The notes beneath the pieces were generated by a model that did no database searches, was not told the DNA's origin, and was given only the letters and a program-made list of their open reading frames with translations. Positions 27,438 to 36,326 of a DNA stretch of 64,000 bases are shown here, one piece after another. The translations under genes were made by a program, and so were the position numbers. The stretch lies in contig JBATLL010000093.1 of the NCBI GenBank assembly GCA_049289295.1, positions 136,209 to 200,208 on the forward strand, in the 5' to 3' direction. Numbering within the stretch: the stretch's first letter is position 1; each line of letters begins with the position of its first letter. The stretch comes from BOKV01 sp049289295. GTDB taxonomy: Bacteria > Pseudomonadota > Alphaproteobacteria > Rhizobiales > Rhizobiaceae.

Positions 27438-28313
27438 TCAGCGGCTTTTCACCATGGAACGAGCGATGTTGAAAAAGGCACTCACCAGCTTGCCCTGGGC
27501 GCGATCCTTGAGACAGATGAGCGACTCTTCCATCGTCATGCCATCCGTTCCCGATACCGGGATGCGCACCAGCCGTTTGTCATTGCCAAACTCCGCTTCC
27601 GAGACGAAGCCTATGCCGCTGCCGGCCGCCACGATCTCGCGTACCGCCTCGCGCCCTTCCGCCTCGATGCCCGCTTCCAGCACGACACCAGCGCGCTCTG
27701 CCGCTTCCTCGACCTTGCGCCGAGTCTTCGATCCCTGTTCACGCATGACAAGCGGCAGGCCACTGAGCTCGCTCAGCGTGAAGGACTTGCGGCTTGCCAG
27801 CGGGTGGCTGCTTGCCACGAAGGCCGATATTGGCGTTGCGTTAAGCCGGATAACGTTGAAATCCTTTGATGCCGTGAAGTCACCCAGCACGCCGATATCG
27901 GCGGTATAGTCGTGCAGGCGCGCAATCACATCCTCGCTGTTGCCCGTCCTGATCGATATCTGTACGCCGGGATGCTTGTTGCGGAAGGTGGCGAGAATAT
28001 GCAGCACGTGATGGGCCGAATCGGCAATGATTTTGAGTGTGCCGCTGCGCAGTGCGCGTGATTCGCTCAACAGGTCGCGCGCCTGCTGCTCGCTGTCGAA
28101 CAGCCGCCTGGTGATCTCGAGCAGCTTTTCGCCAGCAGAAGTGATAGTCACCTGCTTCTTGTGGCGGTTGAACAGAATGACGTCATACTCTTCCTCGAGC
28201 TTGCGCACCTGATCGGAAATGGCGGGCTGGGTGAGAAACAGTTCTTCCGCGGCGCGCGAAAATCCGCCACAGATTGCGACATGGTGGAAAGCTCTCAACT
28301 GGACATAACGCAT
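27438..28313 (-). CDS. LysR-type regulator, aminoethylphosphonate-associated
   Basis: 291 residues. The N-terminal winged helix-turn-helix (1-60) has FHHVAICGGFSRAAEELFLTQPAISDQVRKLEEEY; residues 90-290 form the periplasmic-binding-like effector domain. The sequence and the divergent position beside phosphonate catabolic genes fit the LysR subfamily linked to aminoethylphosphonate catabolism (TIGR03339 type). The effector is therefore probably an aminoethylphosphonate pathway compound, by inference. A perfect inverted repeat lies 40 bases upstream of its start (28353-28370). Confidence 0.85.
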   Translation of the reverse strand: MRYVQLRAFHHVAICGGFSRAAEELFLTQPAISDQVRKLEEEYDVILFNRHKKQVTITSAGEKLLEITRRLFDSEQQARDLLSESRALRSGTLKIIADSAHHVLHILATFRNKHPGVQISIRTGNSEDVIARLHDYTADIGVLGDFTASKDFNVIRLNATPISAFVASSHPLASRKSFTLSELSGLPLVMREQGSKTRRKVEEAAERAGVVLEAGIEAEGREAVREIVAAGSGIGFVSEAEFGNDKRLVRIPVSGTDGMTMEESLICLKDRAQGKLVSAFFNIARSMVKSR

Positions 28314-28352
28314 GAAGTGGCCAATTCTCGATCAACAAGGCTTATGTGAACA

Positions 28353-28370
28353 TCAAATCTAGCGATTTGA
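28353..28370. promoter_or_regulatory. Inverted repeat, candidate LysR operator
   Basis: Perfect 7-base arms TCAAATC and GATTTGA around a TAGC spacer, placed between the divergent LysR gene (start 28313) and the Na/Pi transporter gene (start 28425). It contains T-N11-A spacing as LysR boxes do. A second, weaker ATCTA/TAGAT pair (28357-28379) overlaps it. Binding is inferred. Confidence 0.6.
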
Positions 28371-28424
28371 ATTATAGATAGCAAAGGCGCTTTGTTGGCG
28401 CCACCCTGTCACTGGAGGCTCTGA

Positions 28425-30104
28425 ATGCACCCCTTTACGGTTCTGCTGAACCTGGCTGCTGCCGTGATGTTATTGCTTTGGGCGGTGCGCATGGTGCGCA
28501 CGGGCGTCGAACGCGCCAACGCGGCAGTCCTGAAAGGCACATTGCGCAACGCGCGGGCCAATCACATCCAGGCAGCTTTTTCCGGTGCGGTCATGGCCGT
28601 CCTGCTGCAAAGTTCAACCGCAGTGGGCCTGCTGGCGGCGGGCTTCGTCACAAGCGGCATCCTCGGCGTTTCGGCTGGCATTGCCACCATGCTAGGGGCG
28701 GATTTCGGTTCCGCCCTTGTAGTCAGGATCCTGTCGTTCGACCTGGCCTGGCTGATCCCGCTTCTCCTTCTGGCGGGCGCCACGCTTTTCCTGAAATTCG
28801 AAGGTCGCACGCCCCGCCAGACTGGTCGGATATTGCTGGGCATCGGATTTGTGCTGCTGTCCCTGAAAATGATCGGCGACTCCACCGAGCCGCTGCGTGA
28901 CAGCCGCTTCCTGCCGCAGATCGTGACCTACCTGAAGGCCGATCCGCTCACTGCCTTTGCACTGGCCGCCCTTTTCACCTGGCTGGTTCATTCCTCGATC
29001 GCCACCGTGCTGTTGCTCGCCACCATGGCAACACGCGGCCTGCTGCCGCTGGAGGTAGCGCTTCCCATGGTGCTGGGCGCGAACCTTGGCGGCGGCATGA
29101 TTTCTGTTTGGCTGACGCGTAATCTCGAACTGAAGGCGAGGCGGGTTCCGCTGGGCAATCTTCTGTTTCGCGCCGGCTCGGCGGTCGCCGGACTGTTTTC
29201 GATCATGTGGTTTGTCTTGCCGATGGAGAGACTGGGCAGCACGGAAGCGCGCCAGATCGTCAATTTTCACCTTGTCTTCAACGGCCTGCTTGTCGTGCTG
29301 GCCCTGCCGTTTTCCGGCCTCATGGAGAAGCTGGTCAATCGCATGCTTCCCGAACGCGTCGATGTGGATGCCACGCTCCTGCGCCGTCCGCAGAGCGCGC
29401 TTGATGAATCGGCCATCGCTTCGCCTGGCCTGGCACTGGCAAGTGCCACGCGCGAATGCCTGCGGATTGGCGAAACGCTGGAGACGATGTTCTCGCCGAT
29501 GATGAATCTGTTTGAGCATGCAACCAAGGAGCAGGTGGATCGCATTCGTCAGTTTGATGAAGAGGTGAACCGCTCCCATACGGCGATCAAGCTGTTCATC
29601 GCGAAGGTGAACCGGGGCACCCTGAATGAGGAAGAGGCGCGCCGCGGCATTGAACTGGCAGACTTTGCGATCAACATGGAGCATGTCGGGGACATCATCG
29701 CCAAGACGCTCCTGCCGCTGGTGAAGGAGAAGAACGCGAAAAACCTCAACTTCTCCGAGGAAGGTTGGAAGGAAATGGAAAACCTGCATGCCCGTGTGCA
29801 GTCCAATATCCAGCTCTGCCTCAATGTTCTGGTTTCAGGCGACGTCGAATCCGCACGCCAACTGGTCCGGGAAAAGGAGACGATGCGAAAGCTGGAACGC
29901 TCCAGCCACGAGCGCCATCTCCAGCGGCTCCAGACCGGCATGGTGCGCAGCATAGAGACCAGCGATATTCACCTGGAAACGGTACGCGCGTTCAAGGAAA
30001 TCAATTCCCTTCTGGCAACCGTGGCCTACCCCATCCTGCGCCATAGTGGTGGCCTTTTGGAAAGTCGCCTGAGCGAGACTTCAGGATCAGGAAAGAATTT
30101 ATAG
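28425..30104 (+). CDS. Na+/phosphate cotransporter family protein with PhoU-like domain
   Basis: 559 residues. The membrane part (about 1-315) has two inverted NaPi-II-type repeats; the first carries the QSST signature (AVLLQSSTAVGLLAAG, near residue 64), the second has HSSIATVLLLAT, so its Gln is replaced by His. Residues about 340-545 form a helical PhoU-like domain (FDEEVNRSHTAIKLFIAKV, ADFAINMEHVGDIIAKTL). It starts 112 bases from the divergent LysR gene and leads the phosphonate locus; it may handle phosphate set free by PhnA or move a phosphonate. A GGAGG site precedes the ATG. Confidence 0.88.
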   Translation: MHPFTVLLNLAAAVMLLLWAVRMVRTGVERANAAVLKGTLRNARANHIQAAFSGAVMAVLLQSSTAVGLLAAGFVTSGILGVSAGIATMLGADFGSALVVRILSFDLAWLIPLLLLAGATLFLKFEGRTPRQTGRILLGIGFVLLSLKMIGDSTEPLRDSRFLPQIVTYLKADPLTAFALAALFTWLVHSSIATVLLLATMATRGLLPLEVALPMVLGANLGGGMISVWLTRNLELKARRVPLGNLLFRAGSAVAGLFSIMWFVLPMERLGSTEARQIVNFHLVFNGLLVVLALPFSGLMEKLVNRMLPERVDVDATLLRRPQSALDESAIASPGLALASATRECLRIGETLETMFSPMMNLFEHATKEQVDRIRQFDEEVNRSHTAIKLFIAKVNRGTLNEEEARRGIELADFAINMEHVGDIIAKTLLPLVKEKNAKNLNFSEEGWKEMENLHARVQSNIQLCLNVLVSGDVESARQLVREKETMRKLERSSHERHLQRLQTGMVRSIETSDIHLETVRAFKEINSLLATVAYPILRHSGGLLESRLSETSGSGKNL

Positions 30105-30150
30105 GTGAATACGAAATAACGATTTTACATATGGATCAACGCGTGGGAAA

Positions 30151-30169
30151 TGAGCCGAATTCGGGCTCA
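30151..30169 (+). repeat. Short hairpin before phnW
   Basis: TGAGCC at 30151-30156 pairs with GGCTCA at 30164-30169 across GAATTCG. It sits in the 81-base gap between the Na/Pi gene and phnW, 16 bases before the chosen phnW start. It could be a weak terminator or processing site separating the two genes; no U-tract follows. Confidence 0.35.
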
Positions 30170-30185
30170 AACTGGATGGTTGGCA

Positions 30186-31388
30186 ATGTTGACGAACCTG
30201 ACGCAAGGCATGAGTGAAGCATTTCCAGAACCGCATCTGGGAGAGCCCTATCTGCTTACCCCTGGCCCGCTGACTACCGCCTATGAAGTCAAGCAGGCAA
30301 TGCTGAAGGACTGGGGCTCGTGGGATGGTGATTTCCGGGCTTTGACAGCGCAGTTGCGCCGTGAACTGCTTGAAATCGCAGGGGACGCGAATGGCGAGTT
30401 CGACTGCGTTCCGATGCAGGGTAGCGGCACGTTCGCGGTCGAGGCCATGCTTGGCAGCTTCGTTCCACGCGACGGCAAGGTGCTTGTTCTGGCCAATGGT
30501 GCTTACGGCAAGCGCGCTGCCGAAACTCTTGCCTATCTTGGACGTGGCTGCACGGTGATCGACAAGGGCGACTACATGCCGCCCAGGGGCGATGAGGTCG
30601 CCGCAGCACTCGACGCCGACCCGTCCATCACGCATGTCGTTGCCATCCATTGCGAAACAAGTTCAGGCATCCTCAACCCGGTCGCGGAAGTGTCCGAGGC
30701 AACCTATGCGCGGGGCCGCAAGCTGCTAGTTGATTCCATGAGCGCTTTTGGCGCGGTACCCATCGGCGTAAACGAGATCCGCTACGAAGCGCTGGTCTCG
30801 TCAGCCAACAAATGCATCGAAGGCGTGCCTGGCTTCGGTTTTGTCATTGCCAGGAAAAGCGAACTGGAAGCGGCCAAAGGGCGAAGCCACTCGCTCAGCC
30901 TCGATGTACATGCTCAATGGAGCGCCATGAACAAGACCGGCCAATGGCGTTTCACGCCTCCAACCCATGTCGTTGCTGCTTTCATGGAAGCCTTGAGGCT
31001 GCATCGCATCGAAGGCGGGGTCGCAGGGCGTGGGGCGCGGTATGCGCGCAATCGCGATGTCCTGGTGGCCGGAATGCGCAAGCTGGGTTTTGAAACCCTG
31101 CTTCAGGATCGCTGGCTCTCGCCCATCATCGTGACTTTCTTCAATCCCGCCCACCCGAAGTTCGATTTCTCCGAATTCTATGATCGCATGAAGGCGTCCG
31201 GGTTCATCATCTATCCAGGAAAGCTGACCGTTGTGGACAGTTTCCGTATTGGTTGCATCGGCCAGATTGACGAACATGTCATGCGTCGGGTCGTAACCGC
31301 AGCCGAGGCGGCACTCAGCGCGATGGGCGTTGATTCGGCTGCCCCTCCCGCGCAGGCCCTGATCGAGCGAGCCAGATTGGCTGCCTGA
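30186..31388 (+). CDS. phnW: 2-Aminoethylphosphonate:pyruvate aminotransferase
   Basis: 400 residues. Class V aminotransferase: opening YLLTPGPLTTAYEVKQAML is the PhnW signature; PLP contacts are Asp183 (LLVDSMSAFG) and Lys209 (SSANKC), followed by EGVPGFGFVIAR. It converts 2-aminoethylphosphonate and pyruvate to phosphonoacetaldehyde and alanine. Start at 30186 has GGATGG at a proper distance; an ATG at 30210 is possible but its purine stretch is too close. It is followed by phnA and phnY, which complete the route. Confidence 0.95.
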   Translation: MLTNLTQGMSEAFPEPHLGEPYLLTPGPLTTAYEVKQAMLKDWGSWDGDFRALTAQLRRELLEIAGDANGEFDCVPMQGSGTFAVEAMLGSFVPRDGKVLVLANGAYGKRAAETLAYLGRGCTVIDKGDYMPPRGDEVAAALDADPSITHVVAIHCETSSGILNPVAEVSEATYARGRKLLVDSMSAFGAVPIGVNEIRYEALVSSANKCIEGVPGFGFVIARKSELEAAKGRSHSLSLDVHAQWSAMNKTGQWRFTPPTHVVAAFMEALRLHRIEGGVAGRGARYARNRDVLVAGMRKLGFETLLQDRWLSPIIVTFFNPAHPKFDFSEFYDRMKASGFIIYPGKLTVVDSFRIGCIGQIDEHVMRRVVTAAEAALSAMGVDSAAPPAQALIERARLAA

Positions 31389-31447
31389 TCCACCTGCCTT
31401 CTCGCCTCTGAAAACTTGACACCGAAAACACACTGACAGGAAACGAA

Positions 31448-32710
31448 ATGAACAAGATGACCCGCGTTGCCGTGACGGCCAATGGCCGCGAATATGCCTG
31501 GCCATCGGTTCCTGCAATTGCCATCTGCCTGGATGGATGCGAGCCGGCCTATCTCGACAAGGCGATCGAAGCGGGCCTGATGCCCACGCTCAAGCGCATG
31601 AAATCGACGGGAACAGTGCGCACTGCCCACAGCGTCATCCCCAGCTTTACCAATCCCAACAACCTGTCGATCGCAACAGGTCGCCCGCCTGCAGTGCATG
31701 GCATTTGCGGAAATTATCTCTACGAGCCCGAGACGGGTGAGGAAGTGATGATGAACGATCCGCGTTTCCTGCGTGCCCCCACGGTGTTCAAGGCGTTCTA
31801 CGACGCAGGCGCACGGGTTGCCATCGTGACAGCAAAAGACAAGCTGCGCGCCCTGCTCGGGCATGGGCTGCGCTTTGACGAGGGTCGCGCTATCTGTTTC
31901 TCCTCAGAGCGCTCCGACAAGACGACCATGGCGGAAAACGGCATCACCAATGTCAATTCCTGGCTGGGAATGCCGGTTCCCGAAGTCTATTCCGCAGATC
32001 TGTCCGAATTCGTTTTCGCCGCAGGCGTTCGTCTGCTGAAAGAATTCAAGCCGGACATCATGTACCTGACCACGACCGACTACGTGCAGCACAAATATGC
32101 TCCGGGCAATCCCGATGCCAACAGCTTCTACGAGATGTTCGACCGCTATCTTGGCGAACTGGACGCGCTGGGCGCTGCAATCGTGGTCACCGCTGACCAT
32201 GGCATGAAACCCAAGCACCTGGCGGACGGTTCTCCCGATGTTATCTATGTCCAGGACCTGCTCGACGAATGGCTTGGCAAGGAAAAGGCACGCGTCATCC
32301 TGCCAATCACCGATCCCTATGTTGTCCATCACGGCGCACTGGGTTCGTTCGCCACTGCATACCTGCCGAAAGGCGCAGATCGCGCCGACATCATGAAGCG
32401 CCTGTCTCAGGTCAAGGGCCTCGATGTTGTCCTTTCGCGCGAGGATGCGTGCGCGCGCTTCGAGCTTCCAACCGACAGGATCGGTGACATCGTCCTGGTT
32501 TCATCTGAAAACAAGACAATCGGTACCAGCGAGCACCGTCACGACCTCGCCGCACTCAATGAGCCATTGCGTTCGCATGGCGGCTTGAGTGAACAGGCAG
32601 TACCCTTCATTGTGAACAGGGTGCTCAAGGAACTGCCGGAAGCTCCGGTACTTCGCAATTTCGATGCTTTCCATTATGCGGCCATGGCCGCCGCGCAGAA
32701 AAACGCGTGA
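31448..32710 (+). CDS. phnA: Phosphonoacetate hydrolase
   Basis: 420 residues of the alkaline phosphatase superfamily. The dinuclear zinc site is complete: Asp29 (CLDGCEP), nucleophile Thr68 (PSFTNPNN), Asn89 (ICGNY), Asp211 and His215 (TTDYVQHKYAPG), Asp250-His251 (TADHGMKPK) and His377 (RSHGGLSEQ). These positions agree with those I recall for the Sinorhizobium meliloti enzyme. It splits the C-P bond of phosphonoacetate into acetate and phosphate. An AGGAAACGAA site precedes the start; phnY follows after 19 bases. Confidence 0.97.
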   Translation: MNKMTRVAVTANGREYAWPSVPAIAICLDGCEPAYLDKAIEAGLMPTLKRMKSTGTVRTAHSVIPSFTNPNNLSIATGRPPAVHGICGNYLYEPETGEEVMMNDPRFLRAPTVFKAFYDAGARVAIVTAKDKLRALLGHGLRFDEGRAICFSSERSDKTTMAENGITNVNSWLGMPVPEVYSADLSEFVFAAGVRLLKEFKPDIMYLTTTDYVQHKYAPGNPDANSFYEMFDRYLGELDALGAAIVVTADHGMKPKHLADGSPDVIYVQDLLDEWLGKEKARVILPITDPYVVHHGALGSFATAYLPKGADRADIMKRLSQVKGLDVVLSREDACARFELPTDRIGDIVLVSSENKTIGTSEHRHDLAALNEPLRSHGGLSEQAVPFIVNRVLKELPEAPVLRNFDAFHYAAMAAAQKNA

Positions 32711-32729
32711 TCCTTCTCGGGAGAACAAG

Positions 32730-34184
32730 ATGAGTGGTACAAGAAGGGCCGTGCGCCATGAAGCCATGCGCATTGGCGGAGAAAAGGTGACCACGCATGA
32801 TGTGGTCGAGGTTCTCTATCCCTACACCGATGAGGTGATCGGAACAGTTCCAGCCGGCAAGGCCGAACATGCGCGCCGTGCTTTCGAGATCGCCGCTGGT
32901 TATACACCGCGCCTTACACGGTATGAGCGCCAGCAGATCCTGTTTCGAACCGCACAGCTCATCCGCGAAAGACGCGAGGAAATCGCTCATTGGCTGACGC
33001 TGGAACTCGGCATCTGCAAGCAGCATGCGCTCTACGAGACGGGCCGCTCCTATGATGTCTTCACGCTGGCTGGCCAGTTGGCGATCCTGGACGACGGACA
33101 GATCTTCTCCTGCGATCTCACCCCGCATGGCAAGGATCGAAAGATTTACACAAAGCGCGAACCGGTCCGTGCCATCTCCGCCATAACGCCGTTCAACCAT
33201 CCGCTGAACATGGTCGCGCACAAGATCGCGCCTGCCATAGCCACCAACAATTGCGTGGTGTGCAAGCCGACAGAACTGACGCCGCTGACCGCCATAACGC
33301 TGGCTGACATTCTGTATGAAGCAGGGCTTCCGCCGGAAATGTTCCAGATTGTCACCGGCTGGCCAGCCGACATTGGCGACGAGATGATCACCAACGACAA
33401 TATCGATATCATTACCTTCACGGGTGGTGTGCCGGTCGGCAAGATGATCGCGGCCAAGGCTGGCTACAAGCGCCAGGCGCTGGAACTGGGCGGCAATGAT
33501 CCGCTGATAATCCTCAACGATCTTGATGATGGGGACCTGGAAAAGGCGGCGACAATCGCCGTTGCCGGAGCCACCGGCAATTCCGGCCAGCGCTGCACGG
33601 CAGTCAAACGCATTCTGGTGCAGGAATCGGTGGCGGATCGCATCGTGCCGATGATCCTGGAGCGGGCAAAGGCGCTGAAATTTGGTGATCCGATGGACAA
33701 TGAAACGCAGCTTGGCTGCGTTATCCATTCGAAGGCAGCCGAAACGTTCGAGCGGCGCGTTCATGACGCGGAAAAGTCCGGCGCGCGCATTCTCTACCAT
33801 CCAGGTCGCAAGGGTGCGCTTCTGCCGCCGATCACCGTCGACAATGTGCCGCATGACAGCGAACTGGTCATGGAAGAGACTTTCGGTCCGATTGTGCCGA
33901 TTGTCAGGGTTCCAGACAATGACGAAGAAGTCATGCGCATCTCCAATTCAACCCCATTCGGGCTTTCATCAGGCGTTTGCACCAACGACTTCCGCCGCAT
34001 GCAGGCTTACATTGAAGGTCTGGATGTCGGCACAGTGAACATCTGGGAACAGCCCGGTTACCGTATCGAGATGTCCCCCTTCGGCGGCATCAAGGACAGC
34101 GGCAACGGCGTGAAGGAAGGCGTATTGGAGGCAATGAAGTTCTTCACCAACGTGAAGACCTATTCTCTGCCCTGGCCCAGATAG
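32730..34184 (+). CDS. phnY: Phosphonoacetaldehyde dehydrogenase
   Basis: 484 residues, aldehyde dehydrogenase superfamily. Catalytic Cys289 (NSGQRCTAVKR), Glu252 (LELGGNDPL) and Asn156 in FNHPLN; His157 and Arg106 fit the phosphonate-binding residues recalled for PhnY. It oxidises phosphonoacetaldehyde to phosphonoacetate with NAD+, joining PhnW and PbfA to PhnA. The start at 32730 follows CGGGAGAACAAG. Only eight bases separate it from the phosphoesterase gene. Confidence 0.94.
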   Translation: MSGTRRAVRHEAMRIGGEKVTTHDVVEVLYPYTDEVIGTVPAGKAEHARRAFEIAAGYTPRLTRYERQQILFRTAQLIRERREEIAHWLTLELGICKQHALYETGRSYDVFTLAGQLAILDDGQIFSCDLTPHGKDRKIYTKREPVRAISAITPFNHPLNMVAHKIAPAIATNNCVVCKPTELTPLTAITLADILYEAGLPPEMFQIVTGWPADIGDEMITNDNIDIITFTGGVPVGKMIAAKAGYKRQALELGGNDPLIILNDLDDGDLEKAATIAVAGATGNSGQRCTAVKRILVQESVADRIVPMILERAKALKFGDPMDNETQLGCVIHSKAAETFERRVHDAEKSGARILYHPGRKGALLPPITVDNVPHDSELVMEETFGPIVPIVRVPDNDEEVMRISNSTPFGLSSGVCTNDFRRMQAYIEGLDVGTVNIWEQPGYRIEMSPFGGIKDSGNGVKEGVLEAMKFFTNVKTYSLPWPR

Positions 34185-34191
34185 GGAGCCT

Positions 34192-34974
34192 ATGCATTTC
34201 ACCACCAAGCTGGTCTGGATATCCGACACCCATCTGACCGGAAGCGGGATGGTTGAAGGCGTTGCCTGCCAGCAACGCCTGGCTCAGGCGGTGGAGCAGA
34301 TCAGGCTTCATCATGGCGACGCGATTGCCTGCATTGGTACCGGCGATCTTGCCGACAAGGGTGAGCCTGAAGCCTATGCCATGCTCGCCGATGCGGTGGC
34401 CGGTTTGCCGATGCCATTCCTGCCGATGACAGGCAATCACGACAATCGGGAAGAATTCCGCCGTGTATTTCCACCGCCCGGCGAAGCCATGCCTGATTAC
34501 CAGCAGTTTCGCTGGGATGTCGGTGAACTCACCCTGTTGTGCCTCGATACGCTCTCGCCAGGCGAAGATGGTGGCCGTCTGGATGAAGCGCGAATTGGCT
34601 GGCTGGAACATCAACTGCACGCCTGTGCCGGACAGCGCGTGCTTGTATTCATGCATCATCCGCCAGCGCGGCTTGGTCTTGGACTTCAGGACGACATCAT
34701 GTTGCACGACGAGGGTCGGCTCATCAGTGTGTTGAACCGTGCCAGGCACGTGGAGTATCTTTTCTGCGGGCATGTCCACAGGCCTGTGTGCGGTGTGATT
34801 GCCGGAGTGCCCTTCACCACCCTTCGCGCCCTGGCGCACCAGACCCGCCCCGCTTATGCCCTGACAGACTGGAACGATTTCGTGGCTCCCGACGAGCGCC
34901 CGCAATATGGCGTGATTCTGATCGGCCCAAACCGTATCGTGATCCAGGCCAACGACCTGGAGGATGCAGCCTGA
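34192..34974 (+). CDS. Calcineurin-like metallophosphoesterase in the phosphonate operon
   Basis: 260 residues with the full dinuclear-metal set of class III cyclic-nucleotide/GpdQ-type phosphodiesterases: Asp12 and His14 (SDTH), Asp52 (GDLADKG), Asn82-His83 (GNHD), VFMHHPP and CGHVHRP. No signal peptide, so cytosolic. Its TGA shares one base with the next start codon. The family acts on phosphodiesters; in this operon the likely job is to free 2-aminoethylphosphonate or a relative from an ester such as a phosphonolipid head group. That substrate is inference from context. Confidence 0.85.
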   Translation: MHFTTKLVWISDTHLTGSGMVEGVACQQRLAQAVEQIRLHHGDAIACIGTGDLADKGEPEAYAMLADAVAGLPMPFLPMTGNHDNREEFRRVFPPPGEAMPDYQQFRWDVGELTLLCLDTLSPGEDGGRLDEARIGWLEHQLHACAGQRVLVFMHHPPARLGLGLQDDIMLHDEGRLISVLNRARHVEYLFCGHVHRPVCGVIAGVPFTTLRALAHQTRPAYALTDWNDFVAPDERPQYGVILIGPNRIVIQANDLEDAA

Positions 34975-36326
34975 TGCGCCACACCGAAGGTGAAAGCAAT
35001 ACAAGTGCAGCGCGATCCGACTGGCTCGCCCGCAACAAGGACTCTGCGGCGCAAGATCTACTCGAGCGCGACGCGGCCGCCTTCCTGCACCAGGCCCTTT
35101 CCTCCCCTTGCGTCTCGACCATTGCCCACGCGGAAGGTATCTGGATCGAGGATGTAGCAGGGCGGCGCTACATGGATTTCCATGGCAACTCCGTCCACCA
35201 TATTGGCTATGCCCATCCTCGTCTGGTTGCTGCAATCAAGGCGCAGCTTGACAGCCTGAGTTTCTCGCCAAGGCGCTTCACCAATGATGTCTCGGTGCAA
35301 TTGGCGGAAAAGCTGGGCGAGATCGCGCCGGGTGATCTGGGCAAGGTCCTTTTCACGACCGGAGGATCAGACGCCAACGAAGTGGCATTGCGCATTGCGC
35401 GCGCCGCAACCGGTCGTTTCAAGACGGTCAGCTTCTGGGACGCGTTTCACGGCGCGGGTTTCGGCGCTTCGTCGGTTGGCGGTGAAGCGACTTTTCGCAG
35501 TCACATTGCCGGTCCGCTGCTGCCGGGTACCGAACATGTTGCCCCGTTCAATTGCCATCACTGCGCCTATGGTCATCCGGGGCCCGAAAGCTGCGCGCTG
35601 GCCTGTGCAAGGATGGTCGAATTTGCGCTGGAGCGGGAAGGCGATGTCGCGGCGGTGATTGCCGAACCGATGCGGGCGGTACCGGTTGTGCCCCCGCCAG
35701 GATACTGGAAGGCTGTGCGTGAAGCGTGCAACCGTCATGGCGCACTCCTGATAATGGACGAAATCCCGACCGGACTTGGCAAGACCGGCAGGATGTTTGC
35801 TTTCGAGCATGATGAGGTGGTTCCCGATATCGTGACGCTGGGCAAGGCACTGGGCGGCGGCATCCTGCCCATTGCCGCCGTTGTGGCGCGGCGCGATCTC
35901 GATGTCTGCGGTGATTTCGCGATCGGTCACTACACCCACGAAAAGAACCCGGTGACGGCACGCGCTGCTTTGACCACGCTGGCAATCATCGAGGATGAAG
36001 GACTGGTCGAGCGGGGAGCCAGACTGGGCGAAAAGGCACTGTCGCGTCTGCAGGAATTCGCTGTCAGCTCTGCGATTGCCGGCAATGTTCGCGGCAGGGG
36101 CATGATGTTCGGAATCGAGATCACCGCTATTGGCAAGAGCGGAACCAGCGCGCGCGACATGGCTGAAAAGGTCTATTATCTGTGCCTGGAACGCGGGCTC
36201 TCATTCAAGATATCGGCTGGTGTGGTGCTTACCCTTTCACCACCCTTGACGATTGCTGAGGACGATCTGGATCGCGCTTTGACGATCGTGGAGGAGTCCA
36301 TTCGGCAGGTGGAGCGTGCCGGATGA
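34974..36326 (+). CDS. pbfA: (R)-1-hydroxy-2-aminoethylphosphonate ammonia-lyase, PbfA-like
   Basis: 450 residues, class III aminotransferase fold. PLP residues: TTGGSDANE (129-136, phosphate contact), Asp262 (IMDEIPTGLG) and Lys291 (LGKALGGGILP). The N-terminal ALSSPCVSTIAHAEGIWIED and the RYMDFHGNSVHHIGY box match what I recall of PbfA, a lyase that makes phosphonoacetaldehyde and ammonia from the hydroxylated aminophosphonate without an amino acceptor. The start overlaps the phosphoesterase stop; the frame runs on upstream only as a shadow. A true transaminase for aminophosphonates is the alternative. Confidence 0.78.
   Translation: MRHTEGESNTSAARSDWLARNKDSAAQDLLERDAAAFLHQALSSPCVSTIAHAEGIWIEDVAGRRYMDFHGNSVHHIGYAHPRLVAAIKAQLDSLSFSPRRFTNDVSVQLAEKLGEIAPGDLGKVLFTTGGSDANEVALRIARAATGRFKTVSFWDAFHGAGFGASSVGGEATFRSHIAGPLLPGTEHVAPFNCHHCAYGHPGPESCALACARMVEFALEREGDVAAVIAEPMRAVPVVPPPGYWKAVREACNRHGALLIMDEIPTGLGKTGRMFAFEHDEVVPDIVTLGKALGGGILPIAAVVARRDLDVCGDFAIGHYTHEKNPVTARAALTTLAIIEDEGLVERGARLGEKALSRLQEFAVSSAIAGNVRGRGMMFGIEITAIGKSGTSARDMAEKVYYLCLERGLSFKISAGVVLTLSPPLTIAEDDLDRALTIVEESIRQVERAG

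Noticed and set aside
28692..29789. 365-codon minus-strand frame
   Set aside because: Shadow of the Na/Pi transporter gene; no family features.
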